From Candidatus Abyssobacteria bacterium SURF_17 (GTDB lineage: Bacteria > Abyssobacteria > SURF-5): a stretch of 40,490 nt of DNA. The stretch lies in the NCBI GenBank assembly GCA_003598055.1, contig QZKI01000014.1, forward strand, positions 1 to 40,490, written 5' to 3'. The notes under the pieces were generated by a model. It did not search any database. It had not been told where the DNA came from and saw only the letters and a program-made list of their open reading frames with translations. The position numbers and the translations under genes are program-made. Position 1 is the first letter of the stretch, and the number at the start of each line of letters is the position of its first letter. This document shows positions 7,497 to 14,510 of this stretch, piece after piece.

Positions 7497-8633
7497 ATGT
7501 TGAGGTCGCGCATCCAGATCTTTGTGGCCCCACTCGTGGCGCTGGCTGTTACGTGCTCGGCGGCGAGCAGCGAGGAGGCACATATCGAAACAATCAAGCT
7601 GCCGCCGGGGTTCAAGATTCAAATCTACGCGAAGGATGTCCGCAATGCGCGCTCGATGACGCTGAGCCCGAACGGCACGCTTTTCGTCGGGACACGGACG
7701 GCGGGCAATGTGTATGCAGTCCTTGATAGCGATAAAGATAACACGGCGGACCAAGTTATTACGGTGGCGAGCGACCTGAATATGCCGAACGGGGTGGCGT
7801 TTCGAGATGGAGCGCTCTATGTGGCCGAGGTGAACCGCGTGTTGAGATACGATGATATCGAATCGCGCCTGAGCAATCCGCCAGCGCCTGTTGTTGTCAA
7901 TGACAGCTTCCCGACGGATGAGCATCACGGCTGGAAATTCATTGGTTTTGGGCCGGACGGGATGGTGTATGTTCCGGTTGGGGCCCCGTGCAATGTGTGC
8001 GAGCTCAGCGATGAGCGGTATGCCTCTGTCATGCGGATGAAATTTGATGGAACGGGTCTGGAGGTTTTTGCGAGCGGGGTGCGCAATACGGTCGGGTTTG
8101 ATTGGCATCCGGAGACGAAGGAACTCTGGTTCACTGATAACGGGCGCGACTGGCTCGGGGATGATGTGCCGCCGGATGAGCTGAATCGCGCGCCCGAAAA
8201 GGGGCTGCATTTCGGCTATCCCTACTGTCACGGTGCAAGTATCTCCGACCCGGAGTTTGGCCAGAAACTCGGCTGCGACAAGTTCGTGCCGCCCTTGGCA
8301 GAACTGGGTTCGCACGTGGCCTCGCTTGGCATGAGGTTTTACACCGGCTCGATGTTCCCGCAGGAATACCGCAACCAGATTTTCATTGCCGAACACGGCT
8401 CCTGGAATAGAAGCATACCAATCGGATATCGCATAACGCTTGTTCGGCTCGATGGCAACAGGGCCGTGAAATATGAGGTTTTTGCCGAAGGGTGGCTGCA
8501 GGGCCGTAGCGCGTGGGGCCGCCCCGTGGACGTGCTCGTAATGCCCGACGGCGCACTGCTGGTTTCCGATGACAAGGCGGGAGTGATTTATCGGATTAGT
8601 TACGAGAACTCGGTCTCCCATCGCCGAATTTGA
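7497..8633 (+). CDS. Secreted sorbosone dehydrogenase-like (GSDH family) six-bladed beta-propeller protein
   Basis: A protein of about 378 residues. ATG 7497 is preferred because GGGGGTG just upstream can serve as ribosome binding site; GTG 7491 is also in frame. Residues 1-25 form a signal peptide (MLRSRIQ, then a hydrophobic stretch ending near TCSAASS), so it acts in the periplasm or outside. IKLPPGFKIQIYAKDV, GTRTAGNVYAVLD, NGVAFRDGALYVAEVNRVLRY and ELWFTDNGRDWLGDDVPPDE are typical of the glucose/sorbosone dehydrogenase propeller, which in studied members can bind PQQ. Cysteines in the loop around VPVGAPCNVCE and in GYPYCHG are common in the L-sorbosone dehydrogenase branch. The substrate is unknown and PQQ dependence cannot be shown. 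It is flanked by non-coding repeats and looks monocistronic. Confidence 0.8.
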   Translation: MLRSRIQIFVAPLVALAVTCSAASSEEAHIETIKLPPGFKIQIYAKDVRNARSMTLSPNGTLFVGTRTAGNVYAVLDSDKDNTADQVITVASDLNMPNGVAFRDGALYVAEVNRVLRYDDIESRLSNPPAPVVVNDSFPTDEHHGWKFIGFGPDGMVYVPVGAPCNVCELSDERYASVMRMKFDGTGLEVFASGVRNTVGFDWHPETKELWFTDNGRDWLGDDVPPDELNRAPEKGLHFGYPYCHGASISDPEFGQKLGCDKFVPPLAELGSHVASLGMRFYTGSMFPQEYRNQIFIAEHGSWNRSIPIGYRITLVRLDGNRAVKYEVFAEGWLQGRSAWGRPVDVLVMPDGALLVSDDKAGVIYRISYENSVSHRRI

Positions 8634-8659
8634 CACGTCCTCCTGATTTTCTGTACACT
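8630..8659 (+). promoter_or_regulatory. Sigma70 promoter of the orphan membrane protein gene
   Basis: TTGACA (8630-8635) and TACACT (8654-8659) with 18-bp spacing. The -35 overlaps the end of the upstream reading frame. The predicted start near 8666 leaves a short leader containing GGAGG at 8684-8688. Confidence 0.6.
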
Positions 8660-8698
8660 CAAGTACTTTGATCTTCTCTGGACGGAGGCTCCCATATC

Positions 8699-9361
8699 AT
8701 GCGCATATTGGAGAAAACCCTCAGGTCGTTGGATGCGCATGAGAAGACCATTTTCTGGGTTTTCGTGGTCTATGTTCTCATTTTGCCGCCTGGACCATGG
8801 CTGCATGAGAAATATGGTGGCATCGACGCTGAGGGTTTCCCCAGGCAGTGGGATGTGGCTATATTCTTCGGTATCCTTGTGCTTGGTATTGTGGTCGGAA
8901 CGATTGTGTGGCACGCTCTGCAGAAAGAGAAATTGAGGGCGATAAAGAACGTCGTGGTCGGATTGCAGGGATTCGTATTATTCACGAAGTTGACGCTCAT
9001 CGTCTTGGGCGGCATCATGACAGGCTTTGGCGTGCTCTCTTCAGAACTCGAAGAACACACATGGAATTTTTTCCCAAAAGGAGCATTGACGGCAGTTGCG
9101 TGGTTCATTATCCTGCTCATTCCTTTGGGTGTATTCGTCGGAGGGTGTTGGGTTGGCTTCAAGAACAGCAGATTAGTCTTTCTTTGGTGCATCGTGGGAA
9201 CGACAATATGCTACTATGATCTGGTGCAGAAGATGCTTCCACTAGATTTCGAAGGAGGGATACACCTTGTGATTATTGTGGGCGCGAGCATTCTCGGCGG
9301 TTATCTGGGAGATAGATGCTCCCAGCGCGCTCCCGTCGAACCAGTCCCTTCCAACCCTTAA
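8699..9361 (+). CDS. Uncharacterised integral membrane protein
   Basis: I do not recognise this 220-residue protein. It starts at ATG 8699 with GGAGG ten bases upstream and has its own promoter. About six hydrophobic segments are visible, roughly at residues 20-38, 58-80, 92-118, 134-158, 160-180 and 186-206. The N-terminus is charged (RILEKTLRSLDAHEKT) and the C-terminus is a short polar tail ending RCSQRAPVEPVPSNP. No catalytic or metal-binding motif is evident. It stands alone between the secreted dehydrogenase gene and a repeat element, so the context gives no function. Codon use looks like its neighbours and it is probably a real, lineage-restricted protein. Confidence 0.7.
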   Translation: MRILEKTLRSLDAHEKTIFWVFVVYVLILPPGPWLHEKYGGIDAEGFPRQWDVAIFFGILVLGIVVGTIVWHALQKEKLRAIKNVVVGLQGFVLFTKLTLIVLGGIMTGFGVLSSELEEHTWNFFPKGALTAVAWFIILLIPLGVFVGGCWVGFKNSRLVFLWCIVGTTICYYDLVQKMLPLDFEGGIHLVIIVGASILGGYLGDRCSQRAPVEPVPSNP

Positions 9362-9400
9362 TGAGACTGTCCCGTAGCTCGCAATTTGCGGTATCTCTCT

Positions 9401-9472
9401 GTAGGTGCGAATTCATGCGCATGGTTTTTCCGGCTGTTTTCGCCATCCGTATGCGAATAAATTCGCACCTAC
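9401..9472 (+). repeat. 72-bp palindromic repeat, copy A
   Basis: Starts GTAGGTGCGAATTCATGCGC and ends ATGCGAATAAATTCGCACCT plus AC, so the two ends are inverted repeats around the core GGTTTTTCCGGCTGTTTTCG. It lies in the 138-bp gap between the membrane protein and the flavoprotein gene. Three more copies occur at 10719, 13163 and 39620. Confidence 0.85.
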
Positions 9473-9499
9473 GGAATTACGGGGCAGTTTCTTAATCCC

Positions 9500-10444
9500 T
9501 TATCTCAGTTTTGCGACTGCTTTTTCGTATTCGTCCACAAGCCTCTTGAAGAGTTCGGCAACGGTTGGGATGTCTTGGACGAGTCCCGCTGACTGGCCTG
9601 CCTCGAGCACGCCTTCGTGAACCTCGCCAAAGACCATGCCGAGCTCGGCGCGATTATGCTCATCGCCGATGATCTTGAGGAGTTCTTCGGTGCCTGCTCC
9701 TCCTTTTTCCGCCTCCAACATGCGGAGGGTGAAATCGTTTTTGAGGCTCCTGAGCATGTTCATTTTGCGGCCGGTGATGAGCGTGCCGGTGTCGGACGCT
9801 TCGACGACCTGCCGTTTGAAATTCTCGTGGGCGGGACATTCTACCGTCGCGACGAAGCGCGTGCCCATCTGGACGCCGTCCGCTCCGAGAGCGAGCGCGG
9901 CGGCGATTCCCCGGCCGTCGGCGATTCCGCCTGCAGCCGCGACCGGTATGTTGACTGCGTCCACCACCTGGGGCACGAGTGAGATGGTGCATGTCTCGTC
10001 CATCCCATTGTGTCCGCCGGCCTCGTAGCCCTCGCACACGATGGCGGCGAACCCCGCTTCCTGCGCCTTCTTCGCGCCCTTGACCGACGGAACGACGTGT
10101 ATGATTATGGTGTCATCGTGCTTCAAGAGAGGGGCCGCCTTAAGCGGATTCCCGGCTGAGGTCGTGAAGATGCGCGCGCCTTCTTCGAGCCCGATCTTGC
10201 ATATCTCCTCGAAGTCGGGGCGCATCATGGGAATATTCAGCCCCCATGGTTTGTTTGTGTTCTCGCGGACCGTTCGGATGTTCTCGCGGACCTGGTCCCA
10301 ATCCATCGAACCGCTGCCGACCTGGCCGAGTCCGCCCGCGTTGGAGACTGCGGCCGCCAGCCGCCAGTTTGACACCCACACCATACCGCCTTGAATGATT
10401 GGATATTCGATGCCGAGCAGTTCTGTCAGTCGTGTCTTTTTCAT
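9500..10444 (-). CDS. Nitronate monooxygenase / FabK-like FMN-dependent flavoprotein
   Basis: A 314-residue protein. ATG 10444 is chosen because GGGAGGCGCA sits directly upstream and the sequence from there (MKKTRLTELLGIEYPIIQGG) begins exactly like family members; the reading frame extends further upstream but without support. The TIM-barrel FMN-binding motifs are visible: GGMVWVSNWRLAAAVSNAGG, GLGQVGSGSM, a glycine-rich CEGYEAGGHNG with the family histidine, VPVAAAGGIADGRGIAAAL, and LGADGVQMGTRFVAT. Members are nitronate monooxygenases (detoxifying alkyl nitronates such as 3-nitropropionate) or the related enoyl-ACP reductase FabK. The sequence alone does not separate them. No fatty-acid synthesis genes adjoin it, so the nitronate monooxygenase annotation is the safer label. 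Confidence 0.8.
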   Translation of the reverse strand: MKKTRLTELLGIEYPIIQGGMVWVSNWRLAAAVSNAGGLGQVGSGSMDWDQVRENIRTVRENTNKPWGLNIPMMRPDFEEICKIGLEEGARIFTTSAGNPLKAAPLLKHDDTIIIHVVPSVKGAKKAQEAGFAAIVCEGYEAGGHNGMDETCTISLVPQVVDAVNIPVAAAGGIADGRGIAAALALGADGVQMGTRFVATVECPAHENFKRQVVEASDTGTLITGRKMNMLRSLKNDFTLRMLEAEKGGAGTEELLKIIGDEHNRAELGMVFGEVHEGVLEAGQSAGLVQDIPTVAELFKRLVDEYEKAVAKLR

Positions 10445-10517
10445 TGCGCCTCCCTCACAATACGGTACGCGTGTAGACATTACAGCACAGCCATATTCGA
10501 GGCGACGGGATAACTTT

Positions 10518-10615
10518 CCGGGGACATAATACCTGTACGCCTGTGTCATGCTGCGTCAGAAGAGTGAGCCCCCGTGTCTTCTCCATAGAAAAAAAAGGTG
10601 TTTATGTCCCTGGAA
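10518..10615. repeat. GGGGACAT-ended inverted-repeat element, copy 1
   Basis: The left end CCGGGGACATAATACCTG and the reverse complement of the right end (CCAGGGACATAAACACC) match closely, giving a roughly 98-bp segment with terminal inverted repeats. A second, longer copy is at 39876-40087. Ends with a GGGGACAT core are often seen around IS200-like/RAYT transposases, but no transposase is present here, so this would be a non-autonomous remnant. Confidence 0.65.
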
Positions 10616-10691
10616 CTTGCCCATGGAGCGATTTCAATTCTAGATGAACGCCTCCAGCAAAGTCAATCGAAGGAGGACATGTCACGAAGAG

Positions 10692-10836
10692 GGACAGAGA
10701 ATCCGTCCGACGATTTCGTAGGGTCGAATTCATTCGACTGGACATGAGCGCAAAGAGGCTAAAACCGTTTGCGAATAAATTCGCACCTACAAAGGCCGAA
10801 GTCACGTTGGCAACCGTGGGGCAGATTCTCTGTCTC
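10692..10836. repeat. Composite element: copy B of the palindromic repeat inside GGGACAGAGAATC inverted ends
   Basis: The core 10719-10791 is a diverged, inverted copy of the 72-bp palindromic repeat, ending TGCGAATAAATTCGCACCTA plus C. It is bracketed by GGGACAGAGAATCCG (10692-10706) and its near-perfect inverted copy (10822-10836, 13 of 15 matching). With the element at 10518 it fills most of the 511-bp gene-free stretch 10445-10955. Its right end is 11 bp before the -35 of the next gene. Confidence 0.7.
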
Positions 10837-10847
10837 TCTGTTCGCGC

Positions 10848-10875
10848 TTGACTTTTGGGGTTGCATGCCTACAAT
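10848..10875 (+). promoter_or_regulatory. Sigma70 promoter of the selenoprotein gene
   Basis: TTGACT (10848-10853) and TACAAT (10870-10875) with 16-bp spacing. The predicted start near 10882 gives a leader of about 74 nt before ATG 10956. Confidence 0.65.
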
Positions 10876-10955
10876 AGAAGGAGAGCGTGGCGCTTGCTCG
10901 TGTGTTGGCTCGAAGCCGAGAACGCGAGATTGCCGCTGCATCGGGAGGAAGAAGA

Positions 10956-11936
10956 ATGAGGAAGGGGCATATCGACAGGCGGGTTGCCGCCAAAAAGGCG
11001 AGGCTCAACATCCTGCACATGGGTCACTGAGCGCAGGCGACCCTGCTTGCGATGCAGGAGCTCCTAGGTCTAGGAGACGCGAAGAAGCTGAAATCGGTCG
11101 CTGGCCTCGCCGGCGGCATCGGCCATCAGGGAGAGGCATGCGGGATAGTGGTCGGAGGAGCATTGGCGCTTGCGCTTGCGAGCGCCGGCAATGACGAAGA
11201 CCATGCGACTGTAACGGCGCGAGGCTGCACTCTGGTGAATGAATTCGTTCAAAGATTCGCCGAACGTTCTGGCAGCACGCGCTGCCGTGACATCGCGCAG
11301 ACCGATTTTGACGATGACCGGCAGCTTCGCAGATATGTCCTCGGCAAATCTCGCACGTGCGTCAAGCTTGCGGGTGCATCGGCCTCCATGCTGGCGGACA
11401 TCGTCGACAGGGAACAAATTCATCCTGGCAAGCATTTTGTTGAGCTTACGCAAAGGTTTTCTGAAAGTAACTTTCACTGTGCCCAGTCGGTGGTGATGCT
11501 TGCTTCGGAGGAACTCGGCGTCGCCCCTGTTCTTCCTTCCACGATGCTCATACCACTCAATGGCGGCATCGGATACAGCGGGTCCACATGTGCGGCACTC
11601 CTTGGCGGATGCATCGTGATAGGCCTTCAGAAGGGCGGAGACACGAGTCAGACAGGAATGTTCACGTCGGTTCGCCGGCTGCTGCTGACCCTTATCCAGG
11701 GAGCCTCAGCCTTCCACAGGCTCGACCTCTCACCCGCAAATGACGCGCTCCTGCGCTGCGCCGAACTCGCGAAATGGTTTCAGACCCAATTCCATTCCCG
11801 CCTCTGCCGCGAGATAACCGAGGTCGACTTTCAGGACGAGCAGCAGTCATGGCGATACTTCGAGGAAGGCATCATTTCCAGATGCATCTCCATGGCGCAG
11901 GAAACGGCAGCGAAGGCGGCGGCGCTGGCGCGCTGA
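10956..11936 (+). CDS. Tandem C_GCAxxG_C_C family redox protein, predicted selenoprotein (UGA = Sec at residue 25)
   Basis: The frame from ATG 10956 (GGGAGGAA ribosome binding site, 5-nt gap) to TAG-free stop at 11936 encodes 326 residues if the in-frame TGA at 11028-11030 is read as selenocysteine. There are two homologous domains. Domain 1 has MGH-U25-AQATLL and EAC62GIVVGG. Domain 2 has FH-C175-AQSVVML and STC212AALLGG. U25 to C62 and C175 to C212 are both exactly 37 residues apart, so the UGA falls on the conserved Cys of the sister domain. Later cysteines also pair up (C110/C135 with C284/C310, in similar RCRDI...TCVKLAG and LCREI...RCISMAQ contexts). A perfect hairpin with a GGUC loop follows the UGA. 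The Pfam family is described as a putative redox-active protein, probably cytoplasmic. An RlmI-like gene follows 19 bp downstream. The alternative, a nonsense mutation with reinitiation at ATG 11052, is much less likely. Confidence 0.85.
11061..11076 (+). promoter_or_regulatory. Bacterial SECIS-like hairpin
   Basis: CTCCTA-GGTC-TAGGAG is a perfect 6-bp stem with the apical GGUC seen in the E. coli fdhF SECIS (CUAGGUCUAG here). The loop begins 36 nt after the UGA, inside the roughly 16-37 nt range known for bacterial SelB-dependent elements. A lower GCG/CGC pairing (11049-11051 with 11078-11080) can extend the stem. Confidence 0.8.
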
Positions 11937-11955
11937 CAGCGATCGAACCGGACTA

Positions 11956-13131
11956 ATGCGAACCATACGCCTGCGGAAAAACGAAGATCGCCGAGTGCGG
12001 GCCGGGCATCTATGGATTTTCAGCAACGAGATAGCCAACCTCGACCAGCCCTTCGTCCCCGGTGAAATCGTTGAAATCATCACGTACGGGGGAACTTTCG
12101 TAGGCCGAGGTTATATCAATCCGAAATCGCTCATCACTGTTCGTTTGCTGACACGAGACAGGGAACCGGTAGACGAACACTTCTTTGCGAAAAGAATCTC
12201 CCGATCGCTTAGGTTACGTCAACAACTTTATCCCGGCGAGCAAGCCTATCGGGTCGTCTTCGGTGAGGCCGACGGCGTTCCCGGCCTGGTCATCGACAAG
12301 TATGCGGACGTGTACGTGCTCCAGGTCTCGACTCTTGGAATGAACATTCGACTCAATGAAGTCGTAGGCGCGCTGCCGCTCGCTGGAGTCGAGCCGAGGG
12401 CATTGGTTCTCCGCGCTGACACTCCTATGGCGGAACTCGAGGGCTTCAGCAGCGAGAACCGGGTGCTCAGCGGTGAGCTATCCGGGCCCGTAAGGTTTGA
12501 ACAGGACGGACTTCTCTTTGATGCCGACGTGCTCGAAGGCCAGAAGACGGGTTTTTACCTCGATCAGCGCGAGAACCGGCGGGCGGCGCGCGATCTCCTC
12601 AAAGGTCTCAGGGTACTCGACTGTTTCTGCTACACGGGCGCGTGGTCGCTTTATGCTGCGAAAGCGGGAGCAACGCACGTTCTGGGAATTGATTCTTCAT
12701 CACCCGCGATAGAGATGGGAGGGCAGAATGCCAGACTGAACTCTCTCTCGTCGGCCTGTACCTTCGAGACCGCCGACGTCTTCACAAAACTGGAGTATCT
12801 CGCGGAGGCGAAGGAGCACTATGATTGCGTTATCCTTGACCCACCGGCGCTCGTGAAGAGCAGGCGGCACATAAAGCAGGGAAAAGCCGCGTATGAGAAG
12901 ATAAACCATCTCGCGATGAAAGTGCTCTCGCCGGACGGCCTGTTGATAAGCTGCTCATGCTCGTTCCACATTTCGCCGGATGAGTTCTTGCAGATACTCT
13001 CTCATGCCGCCCGCAGGGCACACAGGAGCGCGGTTCTTTTCGAGCTGAGGGGCCAGTCGCGTGACCATCCTGTGCTCGTCTCCATGGCGGAGACAGCCTA
13101 CCTGAAATGCGCGATTATGCATATTGCCTGA
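11956..13131 (+). CDS. rlmI: Class I SAM-dependent 23S rRNA (cytosine-C5) methyltransferase, RlmI family
   Basis: A 391-residue protein from ATG 11956. Residues 1-80 form a PUA RNA-binding domain (RRVRAGHLWIFSNEIANL, VEIITYGGTFVGRGYINPKS). A central domain carries GEADGVPGLVIDKYADVYVLQ. The catalytic Rossmann domain follows, with EGQKTGFYLDQRENRRAARD, VLDCFCYTGAWSLYAAKAGA (SAM-binding motif I), GIDSSSPAIEMG and CVILDPPALVKSR (motif IV). A later CSCSFHISPDEF holds further cysteines of the m5C class. Length and order fit RlmI/YccW, which modifies C1962 of 23S rRNA in E. coli; other members of the COG1092 family have different sites. It is 19 bp downstream of the selenoprotein gene and likely co-transcribed with it. 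Confidence 0.88.
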   Translation: MRTIRLRKNEDRRVRAGHLWIFSNEIANLDQPFVPGEIVEIITYGGTFVGRGYINPKSLITVRLLTRDREPVDEHFFAKRISRSLRLRQQLYPGEQAYRVVFGEADGVPGLVIDKYADVYVLQVSTLGMNIRLNEVVGALPLAGVEPRALVLRADTPMAELEGFSSENRVLSGELSGPVRFEQDGLLFDADVLEGQKTGFYLDQRENRRAARDLLKGLRVLDCFCYTGAWSLYAAKAGATHVLGIDSSSPAIEMGGQNARLNSLSSACTFETADVFTKLEYLAEAKEHYDCVILDPPALVKSRRHIKQGKAAYEKINHLAMKVLSPDGLLISCSCSFHISPDEFLQILSHAARRAHRSAVLFELRGQSRDHPVLVSMAETAYLKCAIMHIA

Positions 13132-13162
13132 ACGTTGAGCGGGCCCGATCCGTATATCGTCT

Positions 13163-13234
13163 GTAAGTGCGAACTCATGTGCATCGTTTTTTCGGCCTGT
13201 TTCACTATCGGAATGCGAATAGATTCGCACCTAC
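13163..13234 (+). repeat. 72-bp palindromic repeat, copy C
   Basis: Starts GTAAGTGCGAACTCATGTGC and ends TGCGAATAGATTCGCACCTA plus C, with core TTTTTTCGGCCTGTTTCACT. It is followed by GAGACGCATTCTCTGTCCCC, the same outer tail found (inverted) beside copies B and D. It lies in the 260-bp gap between the methyltransferase gene and lptF. Confidence 0.85.
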
Positions 13235-13274
13235 AGAATCGTGAGACGCATTCTCTGTCCCCCGCTGCCGTCCT

Positions 13275-13303
13275 TTGATTCCCATGATTCTGCGTGTTAT
13301 AAT
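13275..13303 (+). promoter_or_regulatory. Sigma70 promoter of lptFG
   Basis: TTGATT (13275-13280) and consensus TATAAT (13298-13303) with 17-bp spacing. The predicted start is near 13310, giving an 80-nt leader before lptF that contains a small reading frame. Confidence 0.7.
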
Positions 13304-13311
13304 GCGTGTGT

Positions 13312-13416
13312 ATGAGATGCGCAGCGCTCACGCGCAGAAACGTGCTTGAGTTGGTTCTCTTGTTCTTCATAGGATTCACAGGCCTGCAAGAATGGGCATT
13401 TTACAGCGACACATAA
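13312..13416 (+). CDS. Possible 34-residue leader peptide upstream of lptF (low confidence)
   Basis: ATG 13312 lies within about 2 nt of the predicted transcript start, so it would be leaderless. It encodes 34 residues with a hydrophobic centre (LELVLLFFIGF) and overlaps the first 25 bases of lptF in another frame. No ribosome binding site is possible upstream. It may be chance; if translated it could modulate lptF expression. Confidence 0.2.
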   Translation: MRCAALTRRNVLELVLLFFIGFTGLQEWAFYSDT

Positions 13417-14510
13417 CTCGAGAGATACTGCTTTCGTTTGCGATTGCATTCGTGGTGATAACGTTTCTTCTGCTGGTTGGGGAAGTATTTCATGAGTTAG
13501 CCGACCGCTTTGTGAACAAGGGGTTGAGCCTGAGCGAACTGGGAGCAATCACGTTTTATATCCTGCCTCCGCTGACCGCCTATACAATGCCTGTTTCGCT
13601 TCTTTTCGCCACGCTCATCGTGTTCATCCAGCTTTCGCAGGATTGTGAAATCATCGCGATGAAGGCTTCGGGGATACCGCTGCGACGGGTATTTTCCCCG
13701 GCCATTGTCATCGGGATCGTGGTGACACTATTCTTGCTCGCAGTCCAGACGGAAGTTGCTCCCTGGGCTCACCGCAGATTGAAAGTTTTCCTCATCGAGA
13801 TGGTTCTGCGAAAGCCCACGCTGGTGCTCAGCGAGCAGAGCTGGACGCACGAAGTCAACAACATGCGCATCTTCGTCGGTCGCATCGACGGCAGTCGGAT
13901 GGAGCTGAAAGACGTGAACATTCGAGTCAGCGGCGAGAAAGAACCTGACCGAACCATCGTGGCAGAAGCAGGAAAGATATACCTCAGCGATAATCGCGAA
14001 AAGATATTTCTTCAATTGAGCGAGGGGTCCATCCATGAGTATGATAAAGAACAGCCCGACCGATACTCGACCACCACGTTCAGCCGCCTGACCATCCCGG
14101 TGAGCATCGGGGCGATAGACCGGTATATGAAGCGGTATCGCGCTCTCGATTCTCTGGCGAGGAGAGAGATGTCGTTGGGAGAGATTACGAGAGAGCTTCA
14201 CGATCCGTCGGTAAGTTCCTCCGAGCGTCGGAGTCTTCTCCGACTCGTCGGTGAGCGAACTGCACTGGCTTTCATGCCGCTCACATTCGCGCTCATCGGG
14301 GCGCCGCTGGGGATAATCCCTTATAAGACCCGGCGATTCTATGGGTTGGTTGTATGCGCCGGCCTGGTTCTCGCGTATTATTCGCTTCTCATTGCAGGCG
14401 AAACGCTGTCCAGGAAAGACGTGCTGAATCCTGTCGTGGCGATGTGGATACCCAATCTTTTTCTGGGAGCAACGGGCGTCTCCTTGATCATCAGGTCCGA
14501 GAGGCGGTGA
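13392..14510 (+). CDS. lptF: LPS export ABC transporter permease LptF
   Basis: A 372-residue inner-membrane protein from ATG 13392. The N-terminus MGILQRHITREILLSFAIAF is the typical start of LptF/LptG (YjgP/YjgQ family). Three N-terminal membrane segments (about 15-35, 55-80, 100-118) are followed by a periplasmic beta-jellyroll domain (about 125-265) and three C-terminal helices (about 270-365). The motif CEIIAMKASGIPLRRVFSP in the cytoplasmic loop matches the coupling region that contacts the ATPase LptB. With LptG and LptB2 it extracts LPS from the inner membrane and feeds the LptC-LptA bridge. lptB, lptC and lptA are not in the window. The gene overlaps lptG by the GTGA at its stop. Confidence 0.9.
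   Translation: MGILQRHITREILLSFAIAFVVITFLLLVGEVFHELADRFVNKGLSLSELGAITFYILPPLTAYTMPVSLLFATLIVFIQLSQDCEIIAMKASGIPLRRVFSPAIVIGIVVTLFLLAVQTEVAPWAHRRLKVFLIEMVLRKPTLVLSEQSWTHEVNNMRIFVGRIDGSRMELKDVNIRVSGEKEPDRTIVAEAGKIYLSDNREKIFLQLSEGSIHEYDKEQPDRYSTTTFSRLTIPVSIGAIDRYMKRYRALDSLARREMSLGEITRELHDPSVSSSERRSLLRLVGERTALAFMPLTFALIGAPLGIIPYKTRRFYGLVVCAGLVLAYYSLLIAGETLSRKDVLNPVVAMWIPNLFLGATGVSLIIRSERR

Noticed and set aside
10445..10549. 35-codon N-terminal extension of the nitronate-monooxygenase-like gene
   Set aside because: It overlaps a repeat end and lacks family similarity, while GGGAGG lies right before ATG 10444.
10887..10955. In-frame GTG at 10887 as an alternative start of the selenoprotein
   Set aside because: It lies about 5 nt after the predicted transcript start, leaving no complete ribosome binding site on the mRNA, and the extra residues look unlike the family.
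11028..11052. Reading the TGA at 11028 as a pseudogene mutation, with the true gene starting at ATG 11052
   Set aside because: The sister domain has a conserved Cys at the same place with identical spacing, the SECIS-like hairpin is at the right distance, the best ribosome binding site is before ATG 10956, and ATG 11052 has none of this quality.
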